Shown one piece after another: positions 10,311 through 19,946 of a stretch of 64,000 nucleotides of DNA. The notes under the pieces were generated by a model. That model was given only the letters and a program-made list of their open reading frames with translations. It did no database searches and was not told the DNA's origin. The stretch is from Candidatus Hydrogenedentota bacterium. GTDB taxonomy: Bacteria > Hydrogenedentota > Hydrogenedentia > Hydrogenedentales > JAEUWI01. The stretch covers positions 1-64,000 of the forward strand of contig JAHBVV010000002.1 in assembly GCA_019637335.1 (NCBI GenBank), written 5' to 3'. Numbering within the stretch: the first letter of the stretch is position 1; each line of letters opens with the position of its first letter. A program made the position numbers and the translations under genes.

Positions 10311-12290
10311 TTGCTCGGTGACCAACAACGCGACCGGGATCTCGCGCGGAATCAGATGTTCGCGATTCTGCTCACCACGATCCTGCTCATGGGCTATCTC
10401 TATTTCTTCCTCCCCGCCCCGCCGCCCCCGGGGCAGGCCCCGCCGCCCGCGGGGCGGGAAGCCGCCCGCGAAGAGGGCGATCCCGCGCCGCAACCCGAAA
10501 TAGCGACGCCCGCGCCGGAGGCCCCCGCGATGGATGCCCCCGACACCGAGGCCACCGCGCCCCCCGCGGACCCCGCCGCCGCGGAAAACGCCCTCGCCGC
10601 ACTGCGCTTCGACCCCGATGGCGAGCCCGCGCGAGAATATCTACTCGAAAACGATCAGCTCCAACTCGTCTTTACCGATATCGGAGCCCGACTCAAACAG
10701 AGCACCGTCGTCACCGTGCACGGAGCCAACCAGCCCCTCGTGCCCTCCTGGGGCGACACCCCCGAAAACGAGGCCGTCTACCCGCTCGGGCTCGCCTTCG
10801 ATCCCGAGGATATGGACGACCTCAATGTCCTGCGCTGGCGGGCCGAACCCGCGCGCGACAACCAGTCACTCACTTTTTCAATCGAACTCCCCGCCCCCTG
10901 GTCCGCGCGCGTCACCAAGACCTACCGCCTGTCGGAGGAACATCCCAATGTCCTCGACCTGGAGGTCACCTACACCAACACCGGAACCGATACCCGCCTC
11001 CTCGGCCTCGACGACCGCGAGCCCGCCTTCGTCCTCACCTGGGCCCCCAACGTGAACTCCGGCGACGCCGACAACCTCATGGTCTCCCAGGAAATCGTCT
11101 GGCGCGCCGAAAACGCCAACGCCCACCTCAGGACCTCGAAACTCCCCGGATTCGTCGCCGGAGAGCGCTTCCACAAAGCCGTCCTCGATCCGGAGTGGGT
11201 CGCCATCAAGAGCGCCTACTTCATCGTCGCCATGCGGCCCGAATTCAGCGGATCCCGCGGCTGGGCCCTCGGCGACCCGCGACACTTCCACCTCTCGCTC
11301 ACCGCGCCACGCATGGAAATCCCGCCCGGATCCACAGAAACCCGCGCGTTCAGGGTCTACCTCGGCCCGCTCCAGGGCGACAGCCTCGCCGGGGCCTGGC
11401 CAAGCCTCAAGTCCTCGCTCGAATTCTTCACCATGTTCGGCTTCATGGACGCCTTCGCAAAGGGCATGCTCTTCGTCCTGAACTGGTTCTACAACAACGC
11501 CTACGCCAACTACGGCTTCGCCATCATCTTCCTCACCATTCTCGTCCGCACCGCCATGTTCCCATTGACCCTCAAGGGCATGAAGAGCATGAAGAAGATG
11601 CAGAAGCTCGCGCCCGAAATGGAAAAAATCAAGGGGGAAGTCGGAGACGACCAGCAGGCTATGCAGCGGCGCATGATGGAGCTCTATCGCGAGCGCGGCG
11701 TCAATCCCCTCGGCGGCTGCATGCCCCTGCTCCTCCAGATGCCCGTCTTCATCGCCCTCTACCGGGTCTACGCCACCGCCTACGAATTCCGCGGCGCCCC
11801 CTTCATCGGCTGGGTCACCGACCTCTCCGAGCCCGACGCCTTCCTCACCCTGCCGATCTCCATTCCCGTGCCCTTCACCAACGGGATCGATACGTTCAAC
11901 CTGCTGCCCATCCTCATGGGCCTCTCCATGGTCGCGAGCACCAAACTCATGCCAACCTCCGGCCCCGTGCAGAACCCGCAGCAGAAGATGATCATGACAC
12001 TCATGCCCATCTTCTTCAGCGCCATCTGCTACAACATGGCCGCCGGGCTCAACCTCTATATCCTCACCAGCACCCTCCTGGGTATCCTGCAGAACTACTT
12101 CGTTCACGTCAGTGACGAGGAGGTCCGCTCGAAACCCGGAAAAGAAAAACTGCAAAAACTGAAGCGGCGCAAAAAGCATTTCTACGCCGCCGCCCAGGAA
12201 AAAAAGCGGGAAATGGCGCGCGAAGTACGCCGCGAAAAGAAGAAAAAATCGCGCGGAAACAAAGAATCAGGCGGGAACAGGGAACAATAA
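10311..12290 (+). CDS. yidC: Membrane protein insertase YidC
   Basis: Sec-linked and independent insertase for inner-membrane proteins. An N-terminal helix (FAILLTTILLMGYLYFFL) is followed by a Pro/Ala/Glu-rich linker and a periplasmic beta-domain of about 270 residues, as in Gram-negative YidC. The C-terminal insertase core starts near residue 390 (WFYNNAYANYGFAIIFLTIL) and carries the cytoplasmic helical hairpin KSMKKMQKLAPEMEKIK. A Lys/Arg-rich tail may contact ribosomes. The TTG at 10311 was chosen because GGGGAGA lies 8 bases upstream; an in-frame ATG at 10278 lacks a ribosome binding site, and ATG 10356 would start at the first helix. Confidence 0.95.
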   Translation: MLGDQQRDRDLARNQMFAILLTTILLMGYLYFFLPAPPPPGQAPPPAGREAAREEGDPAPQPEIATPAPEAPAMDAPDTEATAPPADPAAAENALAALRFDPDGEPAREYLLENDQLQLVFTDIGARLKQSTVVTVHGANQPLVPSWGDTPENEAVYPLGLAFDPEDMDDLNVLRWRAEPARDNQSLTFSIELPAPWSARVTKTYRLSEEHPNVLDLEVTYTNTGTDTRLLGLDDREPAFVLTWAPNVNSGDADNLMVSQEIVWRAENANAHLRTSKLPGFVAGERFHKAVLDPEWVAIKSAYFIVAMRPEFSGSRGWALGDPRHFHLSLTAPRMEIPPGSTETRAFRVYLGPLQGDSLAGAWPSLKSSLEFFTMFGFMDAFAKGMLFVLNWFYNNAYANYGFAIIFLTILVRTAMFPLTLKGMKSMKKMQKLAPEMEKIKGEVGDDQQAMQRRMMELYRERGVNPLGGCMPLLLQMPVFIALYRVYATAYEFRGAPFIGWVTDLSEPDAFLTLPISIPVPFTNGIDTFNLLPILMGLSMVASTKLMPTSGPVQNPQQKMIMTLMPIFFSAICYNMAAGLNLYILTSTLLGILQNYFVHVSDEEVRSKPGKEKLQKLKRRKKHFYAAAQEKKREMAREVRREKKKKSRGNKESGGNREQ

Positions 12291-12364
12291 CAACACACTG
12301 TCCGGCGGTGGCGCGGCGCCAACGGATCAACGCGGGCCAAAGGCCCCGGAGGAGATAAACGCTT

Positions 12365-13669
12365 ATGAAACAAGTGGAGGCAAGCGCGAAAACCCGCGAA
12401 GAAGCCATCCAGAGCGCCCTCAAGGAACTGGGCGTCGAAATGTACGAAGTCGATAAGATCGAAGTCCTCGACGAAGGAAGCAAGGGCCTCTTCGGCCTCG
12501 GAGCGCGCCCCGTGCGCGTACGCCTCATCGTCGAAAGCCTGCACGACGAGCCCCGGCGCGACGCCGAATCCGCCGATTCCCGGCCATCCCGGGGCGGACG
12601 GGGTAGGGGCGATCGCCCCGCCGGCGAACGCAAGGATCGCGGCGCACAGCGCGAAACACGCAACGGCAAAGGCCCCCGCGCCGAAAAGCCCGCCGAAACG
12701 CGCGATGATCGCCCACAGCGCGCTGATCGCGCTGATCGCGCCGATCGCCCGGAAAGGGCCGAACGCGGCGAACGCGGACCGAAAAGCGACCGAGGCGAAC
12801 GCGGCGGGCGCGGGCGCGGGCGTGACCGCGATCGGGACCGCGACAGCCAGCCCCGGGCCGATCGCGAAGGAGGACGCCCGCGTCAGGAAAAATCCGCCGA
12901 TCCCCAGGGACGCCGCGAGGATCGCGACGCGCAACGCGGCAACCGACCGGAAAGGCGGCGCGGCAACCGTCCGGATCGCGATGCCGCCCCGGTTGATGGT
13001 GCGGAGGTGGATATCCCCGCGTCCGCCGAGCCGGCCCCCGATGAACAGGCCCTGATCGACAACGCCGCCCCCATCACCGACGAGCAGGGGGCCGAGGCCG
13101 CCATCGCCCTGCAGGAAATCATCACCCGCATGGGCATCACCGCGACAACCGCCTTTGTACGCTCCGACGACGGCAGCGCCCGCGTCAACGTCTCCTCGGA
13201 AGACAGCGCCATCCTCATCGGGCGCAAGGGCCGCAACCTCAACGCCATGCAGTACCTCATAAACCGCATGATTTCCCGCGGCGACACCAGCGAAAACACC
13301 GAGCGTATCGTCGTCGATGTCGAGGGCTATGTCGACCGCCGCCGCGAGACCCTCCAGGAAATGGCCCTCGCCATGGCCGCCAAGGCGAAAAACACCCAGC
13401 GCAACATGCGCCTAAAGCCCCTCAGCCCCCAGGAACGCCGCATCATCCACCTCGCCCTCCAGGACGACGAGGATATCCGCACCTACAGCCTCGGAGACTC
13501 CCTTTTCCGCAGCGTGGTCATCAGCCCGAAAAACGCCGTGCGCCCCGAGCGGCCCCGCGGCGGGCGAAGCGGGCGCGGCGGACGGCGCCGCGGCGGGCGA
13601 GGCCGTTCCGGCGACTACAACAACCGCAACGGCGGCCAGGATATCGATGTAGGCGCCTTTGGTGACTAA
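12365..13669 (+). CDS. jag: RNA-binding protein KhpB/Jag
   Basis: A 434-residue cytoplasmic RNA-binding protein. Residues 1-52 form the Jag N-terminal domain (EGSKGLFGLGARPVRV). Residues 60-220 are an extremely charged Arg/Asp/Glu/Gly linker, much longer than in the Firmicutes protein. A KH domain (ILIGRKGRNLNAMQYLINRM) lies near 282 and an R3H domain (near 330-390, with LSPQERRIIHLAL) follows. An Arg/Gly-rich tail ends the protein. A strong GGAGGAGAT precedes the ATG. The position between yidC and mnmE is conserved in many bacteria. Confidence 0.93.
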   Translation: MKQVEASAKTREEAIQSALKELGVEMYEVDKIEVLDEGSKGLFGLGARPVRVRLIVESLHDEPRRDAESADSRPSRGGRGRGDRPAGERKDRGAQRETRNGKGPRAEKPAETRDDRPQRADRADRADRPERAERGERGPKSDRGERGGRGRGRDRDRDRDSQPRADREGGRPRQEKSADPQGRREDRDAQRGNRPERRRGNRPDRDAAPVDGAEVDIPASAEPAPDEQALIDNAAPITDEQGAEAAIALQEIITRMGITATTAFVRSDDGSARVNVSSEDSAILIGRKGRNLNAMQYLINRMISRGDTSENTERIVVDVEGYVDRRRETLQEMALAMAAKAKNTQRNMRLKPLSPQERRIIHLALQDDEDIRTYSLGDSLFRSVVISPKNAVRPERPRGGRSGRGGRRRGGRGRSGDYNNRNGGQDIDVGAFGD

Positions 13670-15038
13670 CCCCGAAGATACCATCGTCGCAATCTCCACT
13701 CCCCCCGGCGAGGGGGGAGTGGGGATTGTTCGTTTAAGCGGCAAGGACGCCATCCCCATCGCCGCCGCCGCATTCCGCTCCTCCCGCGGACGCCGCATAG
13801 AAGACGGGAATCGACAAGTCTACCACGGACACATCGTGGACGCCGCCGGCGCCCCGCTCGACGAAGTCCTCTGCCACGTCATGCGCGCCCCCAACAGCTA
13901 CACCCGCGAGGATGTCGTCGAGATCAACGGCCACGGCGGCCCCGCCCCGCTCAACGCCATCCTCGAAATCCTGCTCGCACGCGGCGCGCGCCTCGCCGCC
14001 CCGGGAGAATTCACGCTCCGCGCCTTCCTGAACGGGCGCATCGATCTCGTCCAGGCCGAAGCCGTCATCGACCAGATCCGCGCACGCACCCGCGCCAACC
14101 TCCAGGCCGCCAACGCCGCCGCCAGCGGCGCGCTCTCCCGAAACCTCTACGCCATGAGCGACCGCCTGCGCATCCTGCTCGCACGCGTCGAGGCCGCCGT
14201 CGACTTCCCCGAGGACGACCTCGGCGATCTCCTCGATCAGGCCCTACTCGACGACGCCGCAACCATCCTGCGCGACATGGAGGCCCTCCTCGCCACCAGC
14301 CACGCCGGACGGCTCTACCGCGAAGGAGCCGCCGCCGCCATCGCCGGTGTGCCCAACGCCGGTAAATCAAGCCTCTTCAACCTGCTCCTGCGCGACGCCC
14401 GCGCCATCGTCTCCGAGCGCGCCGGCACCACCCGGGACCGCATCGAGGAATTCATCAACCTCGCCGGACTCCCCCTGAAACTCGTCGACACCGCCGGCGT
14501 GCGCCAAACCGAGGACGAAATCGAGCGGATCGGTGTTCAAATCGCCCGCGACGTACTCAAGAGCGCACAGATCGCCCTGCTCGTTGTCGATGGAGCCGCT
14601 GGAGCCGGCCCAGACGATTATGCGCTCATGCGGGAATTGAAGCCCCTCGAAATCCCCATCGTGCTCGTTGTCAACAAGTGCGATCTCGTCGACGCCCCGC
14701 GTTTCCCCGATTGGCGCGACGAAGCCGACCACTGCGTCGCCCTGTCCGCCCTCACCGGCGAGGGCCTCGAACAGCTCGAAAACACGCTCGCCGAAATTCT
14801 CCTGCGCGGTGTCAGCGCGGGAGCCGACGAAGCCCTCATCAACCGCCTCCACCAGCAGGACAGCCTCCGCCGCGCAACCGAGTGTCTCGCGCGCTTCCTT
14901 GCCGACACCACCGTCTCTCCGGAGTTCCTCGCCCTCGAACTACAGGAGGCCCTCCACGCCCTCGGAGAAATCACCGGTGAAACAACCCCGGACGATATCC
15001 TCGCCAACATCTTCGGCGCGTTCTGCATCGGGAAGTAG
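13662..15038 (+). CDS. mnmE: tRNA modification GTPase MnmE
   Basis: With MnmG, this GTPase makes the cmnm5U34 modification of tRNA wobble uridines. The N-terminal tetrahydrofolate-binding domain begins NPEDTIVAISTPPGEGGVGI. The G domain carries GVPNAGKSS (G1), GTTRD (G2), DTAG (G3) and NKCD (G4), and the protein ends with the catalytic Cys motif FCIGK. GTG 13662 or the adjacent TTG 13659 are the possible starts; both overlap the jag stop, implying translational coupling. Length (458 residues) is normal for the family. Confidence 0.96.
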   Translation: MTNPEDTIVAISTPPGEGGVGIVRLSGKDAIPIAAAAFRSSRGRRIEDGNRQVYHGHIVDAAGAPLDEVLCHVMRAPNSYTREDVVEINGHGGPAPLNAILEILLARGARLAAPGEFTLRAFLNGRIDLVQAEAVIDQIRARTRANLQAANAAASGALSRNLYAMSDRLRILLARVEAAVDFPEDDLGDLLDQALLDDAATILRDMEALLATSHAGRLYREGAAAAIAGVPNAGKSSLFNLLLRDARAIVSERAGTTRDRIEEFINLAGLPLKLVDTAGVRQTEDEIERIGVQIARDVLKSAQIALLVVDGAAGAGPDDYALMRELKPLEIPIVLVVNKCDLVDAPRFPDWRDEADHCVALSALTGEGLEQLENTLAEILLRGVSAGADEALINRLHQQDSLRRATECLARFLADTTVSPEFLALELQEALHALGEITGETTPDDILANIFGAFCIGK

Positions 15039-15061
15039 CGAAGATCCCCCCGAAAAGACAC

Positions 15062-15099
15062 AAAAAAAGAGGCCTGACACGGGAACCGCACCAGACCTC
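15062..15099 (-). terminator. Intrinsic terminator for the yhaN-like gene
   Basis: Read on the minus strand, GAGGTCTG (15099-15092) pairs with CAGGCCTC (15076-15069) through 8 pairs including one G-U, followed by seven T residues (15068-15062). It lies about 180 bases beyond the stop of the minus-strand ATPase gene. It has no T-run in the plus direction, so it should not stop mnmE transcription. The rest of 15039-15278 shows no gene. Confidence 0.75.
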
Positions 15100-15278
15100 C
15101 GCGGAAGGAGAAACGCCACTTGTGGCGCTGACCAACACAATTTTACCATAGGCCCGGCGATTGGGCAAGTTCTGATTGCAGCACAACACGGCGCCCACGT
15201 GACGCAACTTCAATAACCGCCAACAATCGCTTTTTCATTAACAAAGAGAACACAAACAAATAAAAAGCGATCTTCGGC

Positions 15279-18200
15279 CTACAGCCGAATTATCGGGATC
15301 GACAGCGATTCTGACACCGTCACGACGTCCTCCCGGCACGTAAAAAGCAGCACCTGCCCCTGATCTTCCAGCCGGCTCAACAGCGAAAGCGTCGACGAAA
15401 GACGCGCATCGTCATAATTCGCAAACGGATCATCCAGCAGCATCGGAACCGACTCTCCGTTTTCGCTGACGCACTGCACGAACGCGAGCCGCAGCGCCAG
15501 GTAGATCTGATCCACAGTTCCCTTGCTCAAGGTTTTCTCCGGCGCCTCCTCCAACCGATCCGTGGCGGAAACCCGAATCCGAACCCCCAGGTCCCGCGTC
15601 AGGTGTAATTCCGTATAGCGGCCGTCCGTAATCGTCGCCAGGCGATCGCTCGCAATCGCCGCCAGTCGGGGCGCAATCGCCGCATGCCGGCTGCTGGAAA
15701 GTTCCTCGATCAGCGCCATCGCATAACTGGCCGCCTCAATCTCGGCCTCCAGCTCCCGGATGCTCGATTCGTTCCGCGCCGCTTCCTCCTCGATCTCCGC
15801 AATGGACCGCGCGCGCGCGCCAAGCTGCGTCAGCTGCACGTGGATCGCGTGCTCCTCCTGCACCATCCGCTCGATCGCCTCGGTGGCCTGCGCAAGCTGC
15901 TCCTCCAGGCCCTCACGCGACGCCGACGGCCGCGAGCCATCCCCCTGTGTACGCGCCACCCGCTCGCGAAGCTCCACCGTGCTCTGATTCCCGAGAAGCG
16001 CCGCCAGGCGATCTTCCAGCGCCGCGCGCTGCGCATCGATGGCGCGGCGATCTCGCGCATCCGCCGCCGCCGCGTTCCACGCCTCCAGCGACTCCACCCC
16101 CTGCGCCGCCAGCAGGGAATCCAGGTGCGCCCGGGCCCCCTCAAGCTCGGCGTGGTCGCTCTCAAGCTGGCGTTCCAGCCCCGAAAGGTGCTCCGCAAGC
16201 TGGCTGCTGCGCCCCTGGCGCTCGCGCAATTCCCCGATCCACTGCCGGTACGCGCTGATCAATTCCTTGAGCGCGCCAAACTCGTCCGCGCGCGGGAAGC
16301 CGCATCGCCGGACAAACGCACGCGCCTCCGTCTCAAGCCCTTCCAGCGCCGTCTCCGCGCCCGCCGCCTCCGTCTCCAGGCGTTTCAGCTCCGCCTCATG
16401 CCGCTCCAGCACCGCCCGGTTCGACGTCACCCGCCGCTTCATCTCGCGGTACGCCTGGTAGCGCGCGATCGCGCGGCTCGCCGCCTCCTGCACATCCGCC
16501 TCCGTCCGCAAATCCTCACCCGCCTTCGAAAACGTGTCCCGCAACCGCTCGAGAAGCTGCGGGATACGTTCCTCCGCCTCCGAAGCCTTCTCCTGCTGGG
16601 CCGCCAGCGCCTCGCGCCGGATCCGCAGCTCCAGCCGCCGCGTCCGGTACGCGTCGTGCAGCGCCTCCAGCTCGCGCACCGTGTCCAGCCCCGATTCGCG
16701 CAGCAGGCGCGCGATCACTTCCAGGCCCGCCTCCGCCCGCGCCTTCTCCAGTTTCTTCAGCTCCTGTTCCGCCTGCGCAATGCTCGCCTCCAGCCGCGCA
16801 AGCCGGCCCCGCCGCTCCGAACGCATCCCCATGAACACCAGGCCCATCACAAAAGCCACCGCCGCCGGAAAACCCATCGCCGCGTTGTCCTGCGTGAGGT
16901 ACATCGCGCCCAGCCCCGCCGCCACCAGAAGGCAAACAATACCGATCGGCAGGAAGGCCTGCGTCTCGCCCCGCGCCTCGACATAGGTCACCTGCAGCGA
17001 ATGCAGTTCACTCGCCTGGCGCTTCTGCTGCTCCTCGTGAACCCGCGCCTGCACCTCGTACTCGCGCGCCAGCTCCGGAAACTCGTCGCAATTCGCAAAA
17101 AGGCCCTCGTACGGCGCGTTCGCGTCCTCCAGCGCCTCCACCTCGCCCCGGAGTTCCTCCCGTACCGCGCATTCCTCGTCCCGCGCCCGCAGCGCAAGCG
17201 AAAAACTATTCGAAAGCTGGCTCAGCCACTCCACCGGATCCGCCGCGAGCCGGCTGAAATCGGGCAGCTCCGCCAACCGCGCCTGAACTTCCTCCATCCG
17301 GCTCCGCGCCGACGCAAGCAGCGACACCGTCTCATCCATCCGCGACGCAACCTGGCTTCGCTTCGCCAGCGCGTCGCTGATCTCCTCCTCAAGCGCCGGC
17401 GGGAAATCGCCCGGAAGCGTCCCGCCCGTTTCCACCTCCACGGGTCCGGGGATGTGCTGGGATCGCGCCGACTCCAGCTGGGCGCGGAGCTTCTCCACCT
17501 GCTTCTCGCACGTCAGCACCGCCCGGTGCGCCGCCTGCACCTCGCCGTCCCGGTCCAGCGGAAACGCGCCCCCCGCGCCAAGCGCCTCCGCCCGCCGCGC
17601 CATCGCCGCGATCTGTGTCTGCAGTTCCTCCGCCTTCTCCAGCCGGTCCCGGTACGTGAAGTGATCCAGCGTCCGCAGCGCGCCCTCGATACCCCGCTTC
17701 TCCGCCTGCAAAGACGCCTTCTTGTCCAGCACCGCCCGGCGCGCCAGCGCAAGCGCGCGGACCGACGCCTGCTGCTCCCGCGCGGCCTTCAGTTCCTCCG
17801 CAAGCGCCGCGCGGCGCTGCCGGGCCAGGGGCAGCGGGCGGTTCCGCGCGTCCGGCCGCCCGATCGCGGCAATCCGCGCCGAAAGCTGGCTCAACGCGCC
17901 CTCCGCCGTGCCCGCGCTGCCGCCCGAATCCGCCAGCGCAAGCATGATCTCCCGGATCCGGTCCAGCGCCTCGCTGTCGCCCAGATCCGTCAGGCTGTCG
18001 TGCGAAAGCGTCGCCGTATGCAAAAACACCGGCTTATCCAGCCCCAGATGCCGCACCGCAAAATCCAGTTCCCGGTTCCGGTAGCGCGTGAACGTATCGG
18101 TGATGTCCTCATCCGCCGTCCGATCGAATACACGGACGGACTCCCGCTCCCGATCGAAACAGCGTTCCACCGCGATTACCCGGCCATCGTCAAGTTCGTA

Positions 18201-18440
18201 TACCAGCGAACCGCCATAGTGCTCAACGCCCTCCCACGGAGCCCGCAGCGTGTTCGACTCCTCGTAAGTCCGCTCCGATGTGCTGCTCTTCTGCCCGTAC
18301 AGCATGTCCGTGATGAAACCGCGGATCGTCGACTTGCCCTTCTCGTTCGGGCCAACAATCACCTGAAGCCCCGGCGCGAATTCCAAAGCCGTGTCCGCAA
18401 AGCGGCCGTAGCCCGCAATGTGTATCGACCGGATCTTCAC
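15279..18440 (-). CDS. SMC-like AAA ATPase, YhaN type
   Basis: A 1053-residue ATPase of the SbcC/Rad50-like group. Walker A is GPNEKGKST at residues 30-38; the C-terminal half of the ATPase head has LSKGTVDQIYLALRLAF (signature) and VPMLLDDPFANYDD (Walker B) near residue 1000. Between the heads lie about 900 residues of Glu/Arg/Ala-rich coiled coil interrupted near 493-537 by two hydrophobic segments (IGIVCLLVAAGLGAMYL and a second). Such membrane-like segments occur in Bacillus YhaN rather than SbcC. The GTG start at 18440 overlaps the preceding stop by 4 bases and has GGGAGGAGAAGG upstream. It probably works with the upstream nuclease-like partner in DNA-end processing; the function is inferred. 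Confidence 0.82.
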   Translation of the reverse strand: MKIRSIHIAGYGRFADTALEFAPGLQVIVGPNEKGKSTIRGFITDMLYGQKSSTSERTYEESNTLRAPWEGVEHYGGSLVYELDDGRVIAVERCFDRERESVRVFDRTADEDITDTFTRYRNRELDFAVRHLGLDKPVFLHTATLSHDSLTDLGDSEALDRIREIMLALADSGGSAGTAEGALSQLSARIAAIGRPDARNRPLPLARQRRAALAEELKAAREQQASVRALALARRAVLDKKASLQAEKRGIEGALRTLDHFTYRDRLEKAEELQTQIAAMARRAEALGAGGAFPLDRDGEVQAAHRAVLTCEKQVEKLRAQLESARSQHIPGPVEVETGGTLPGDFPPALEEEISDALAKRSQVASRMDETVSLLASARSRMEEVQARLAELPDFSRLAADPVEWLSQLSNSFSLALRARDEECAVREELRGEVEALEDANAPYEGLFANCDEFPELAREYEVQARVHEEQQKRQASELHSLQVTYVEARGETQAFLPIGIVCLLVAAGLGAMYLTQDNAAMGFPAAVAFVMGLVFMGMRSERRGRLARLEASIAQAEQELKKLEKARAEAGLEVIARLLRESGLDTVRELEALHDAYRTRRLELRIRREALAAQQEKASEAEERIPQLLERLRDTFSKAGEDLRTEADVQEAASRAIARYQAYREMKRRVTSNRAVLERHEAELKRLETEAAGAETALEGLETEARAFVRRCGFPRADEFGALKELISAYRQWIGELRERQGRSSQLAEHLSGLERQLESDHAELEGARAHLDSLLAAQGVESLEAWNAAAADARDRRAIDAQRAALEDRLAALLGNQSTVELRERVARTQGDGSRPSASREGLEEQLAQATEAIERMVQEEHAIHVQLTQLGARARSIAEIEEEAARNESSIRELEAEIEAASYAMALIEELSSSRHAAIAPRLAAIASDRLATITDGRYTELHLTRDLGVRIRVSATDRLEEAPEKTLSKGTVDQIYLALRLAFVQCVSENGESVPMLLDDPFANYDDARLSSTLSLLSRLEDQGQVLLFTCREDVVTVSESLSIPIIRL

Positions 18441-19594
18441 AGCCCTTCTCCTCCCAACCCGCGAACCGGCAACGGGATCTCGCGAAAGGCGCACAACCCC
18501 AGATCCCGGCTTCGTATTCGCTGCCGCCGCAACGCCTGATCCGGCGCATCGCCGATCTCGGCCCCTATCCGCGCAACGAATGCGCCCAGGCTCGACGGTT
18601 CCCGCGCAATCGCGTCATACGCCGCCCCGGCCGCGCACCGCTCCCGCCACTGCAAATAAAGCGCCTCCTCCGAGAGCGTCTCGCGGATGCTGTCCAGTTC
18701 CTCAAAAACCGGTAGCGCCAGCGCCCCTTCCAGCGTCAGCCGCACCACCCGCTCCCGGCGGTCCGCCGGCATCGCCGCGCGGGCCGCGTCCAAAAGCGCC
18801 TGACCGGATTCAAACCCGCCGCAATCAAGCCGCACCGCCTCAAGCCGCCCCGCCGATGTCTCCACAAGCGCCGCCCTGCCCGGGCCGCCCTCCTCAAGCG
18901 AGACCTCCACGCAATAATGCGGCCCCCGCTCGTCAAAAGACCCGCCCTCCGGAGCCCCCGCATACCAGACCGGCGTGGATTCGCCTTCCGAAACGCATAC
19001 GCTCGTGTGGTGCTCGCCCAGCCCGAGATACGCCAGACCCGAAGGCAGCGTGGGGCGGGGTTCCAATCGCAACGGCGACCCGGCCGCTCCAGATACAAGC
19101 TTTCCGGCCAGCCCGTAGCCAATCGCAACATGCGCGCGCCCGTCAAGGGGAATTTCCAGACCCGCGGGAAGCGCCGCTTCCCGGTCCCGGCGGTCCCAGC
19201 CGAATCCATGCACCGTCAGCGGAACATCCTCCAGCTGCACCGCACGCCACGCCGGCGTCGTAAAAAGATGGACGTTCGGCGGCCAGTGCTCCGTCAGGTA
19301 CGGCGAGTCCGCCACCGCCGCATCCACGCGGCCCGCGCAGATAAACACCGGAAGCGGACGCGCCCCCGACAGCGAATCATGCAAAAAATCCACCGTATCC
19401 CGCGTTATCCGCTCCCCATCAAACAAATCTCCCGTGATCGCCAGCGCCGCAACCCCGTCCTCGCCCGCCCGCCGAAGGATCTGGCGAAAGACCGACCGCA
19501 AATGGTCGCGAAACGCGTTGCCCTGCTCCGGCGGGAGTCCCAATTCCGAAAAAGAGCGGTCCAGGTGAATATCGGCGGTGTGAATCAGTTTCAT
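18437..19594 (-). CDS. Metallophosphoesterase, YhaO/SbcD-like, active site altered
   Basis: A 385-residue protein related to Mre11/SbcD/YhaO nucleases. Motif I (HTADIHLD) and motif II (ITGDLFDGE) are intact. The later motifs differ from the family: the GNHD position reads CAGRVDA, the LHG position reads AIGYGLAG, and GHIH reads GEHH. Several metal or catalytic His/Asn residues therefore appear lost, so nuclease activity is doubtful. The ATG at 19594 starts exactly at MKLIHTAD, the family N terminus. It is translationally coupled to the ATPase by a GTGA overlap, as expected for an ATPase-nuclease pair. Confidence 0.75.
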   Translation of the reverse strand: MKLIHTADIHLDRSFSELGLPPEQGNAFRDHLRSVFRQILRRAGEDGVAALAITGDLFDGERITRDTVDFLHDSLSGARPLPVFICAGRVDAAVADSPYLTEHWPPNVHLFTTPAWRAVQLEDVPLTVHGFGWDRRDREAALPAGLEIPLDGRAHVAIGYGLAGKLVSGAAGSPLRLEPRPTLPSGLAYLGLGEHHTSVCVSEGESTPVWYAGAPEGGSFDERGPHYCVEVSLEEGGPGRAALVETSAGRLEAVRLDCGGFESGQALLDAARAAMPADRRERVVRLTLEGALALPVFEELDSIRETLSEEALYLQWRERCAAGAAYDAIAREPSSLGAFVARIGAEIGDAPDQALRRQRIRSRDLGLCAFREIPLPVRGLGGEGL

Positions 19595-19946
19595 GAATGG
19601 GACGGAATTTCCGGTCAGCTTTAAAAACAGCGTCATGCGTCGCAGTAGTGTGTCAGATTCCACCGCCGGATCCAAGTGGACCGCCAATTCACCCCATGCC
19701 AGCGCCGAAGGAGTCCGGGCATCTTCCCCGGCGCAACGCCAGCCCGAGACCCCGCCACGCCGTCCCCCCATTCAACCGCCCAACGGCTGTGCCGCGCGCG
19801 ATCATGCCGCCAAGGGACGTACCCGCGCACAAACGCCCAACCCGACACGCCCGCCTCCCGTCCAAACCGACACACACGCCCCAGACCCAAAGCCCAACAC
19901 GCGGGGGTATGTCCCGGCCGGAGTCCATCCCAATCCCCCCAAACCC
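19595..19946. repeat. Gene-free gap with 102-bp inverted-repeat element, copy 1
   Basis: At 19814-19915 lies a C-rich element whose ends are GGGACGTAC and GTATGTCCC, near-perfect inverted repeats. A second copy at 31573-31675 has perfect 9-bp ends. Interior matches include ACAAACGCC and TCCAAACC. No gene is visible in the gap. Confidence 0.65.
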
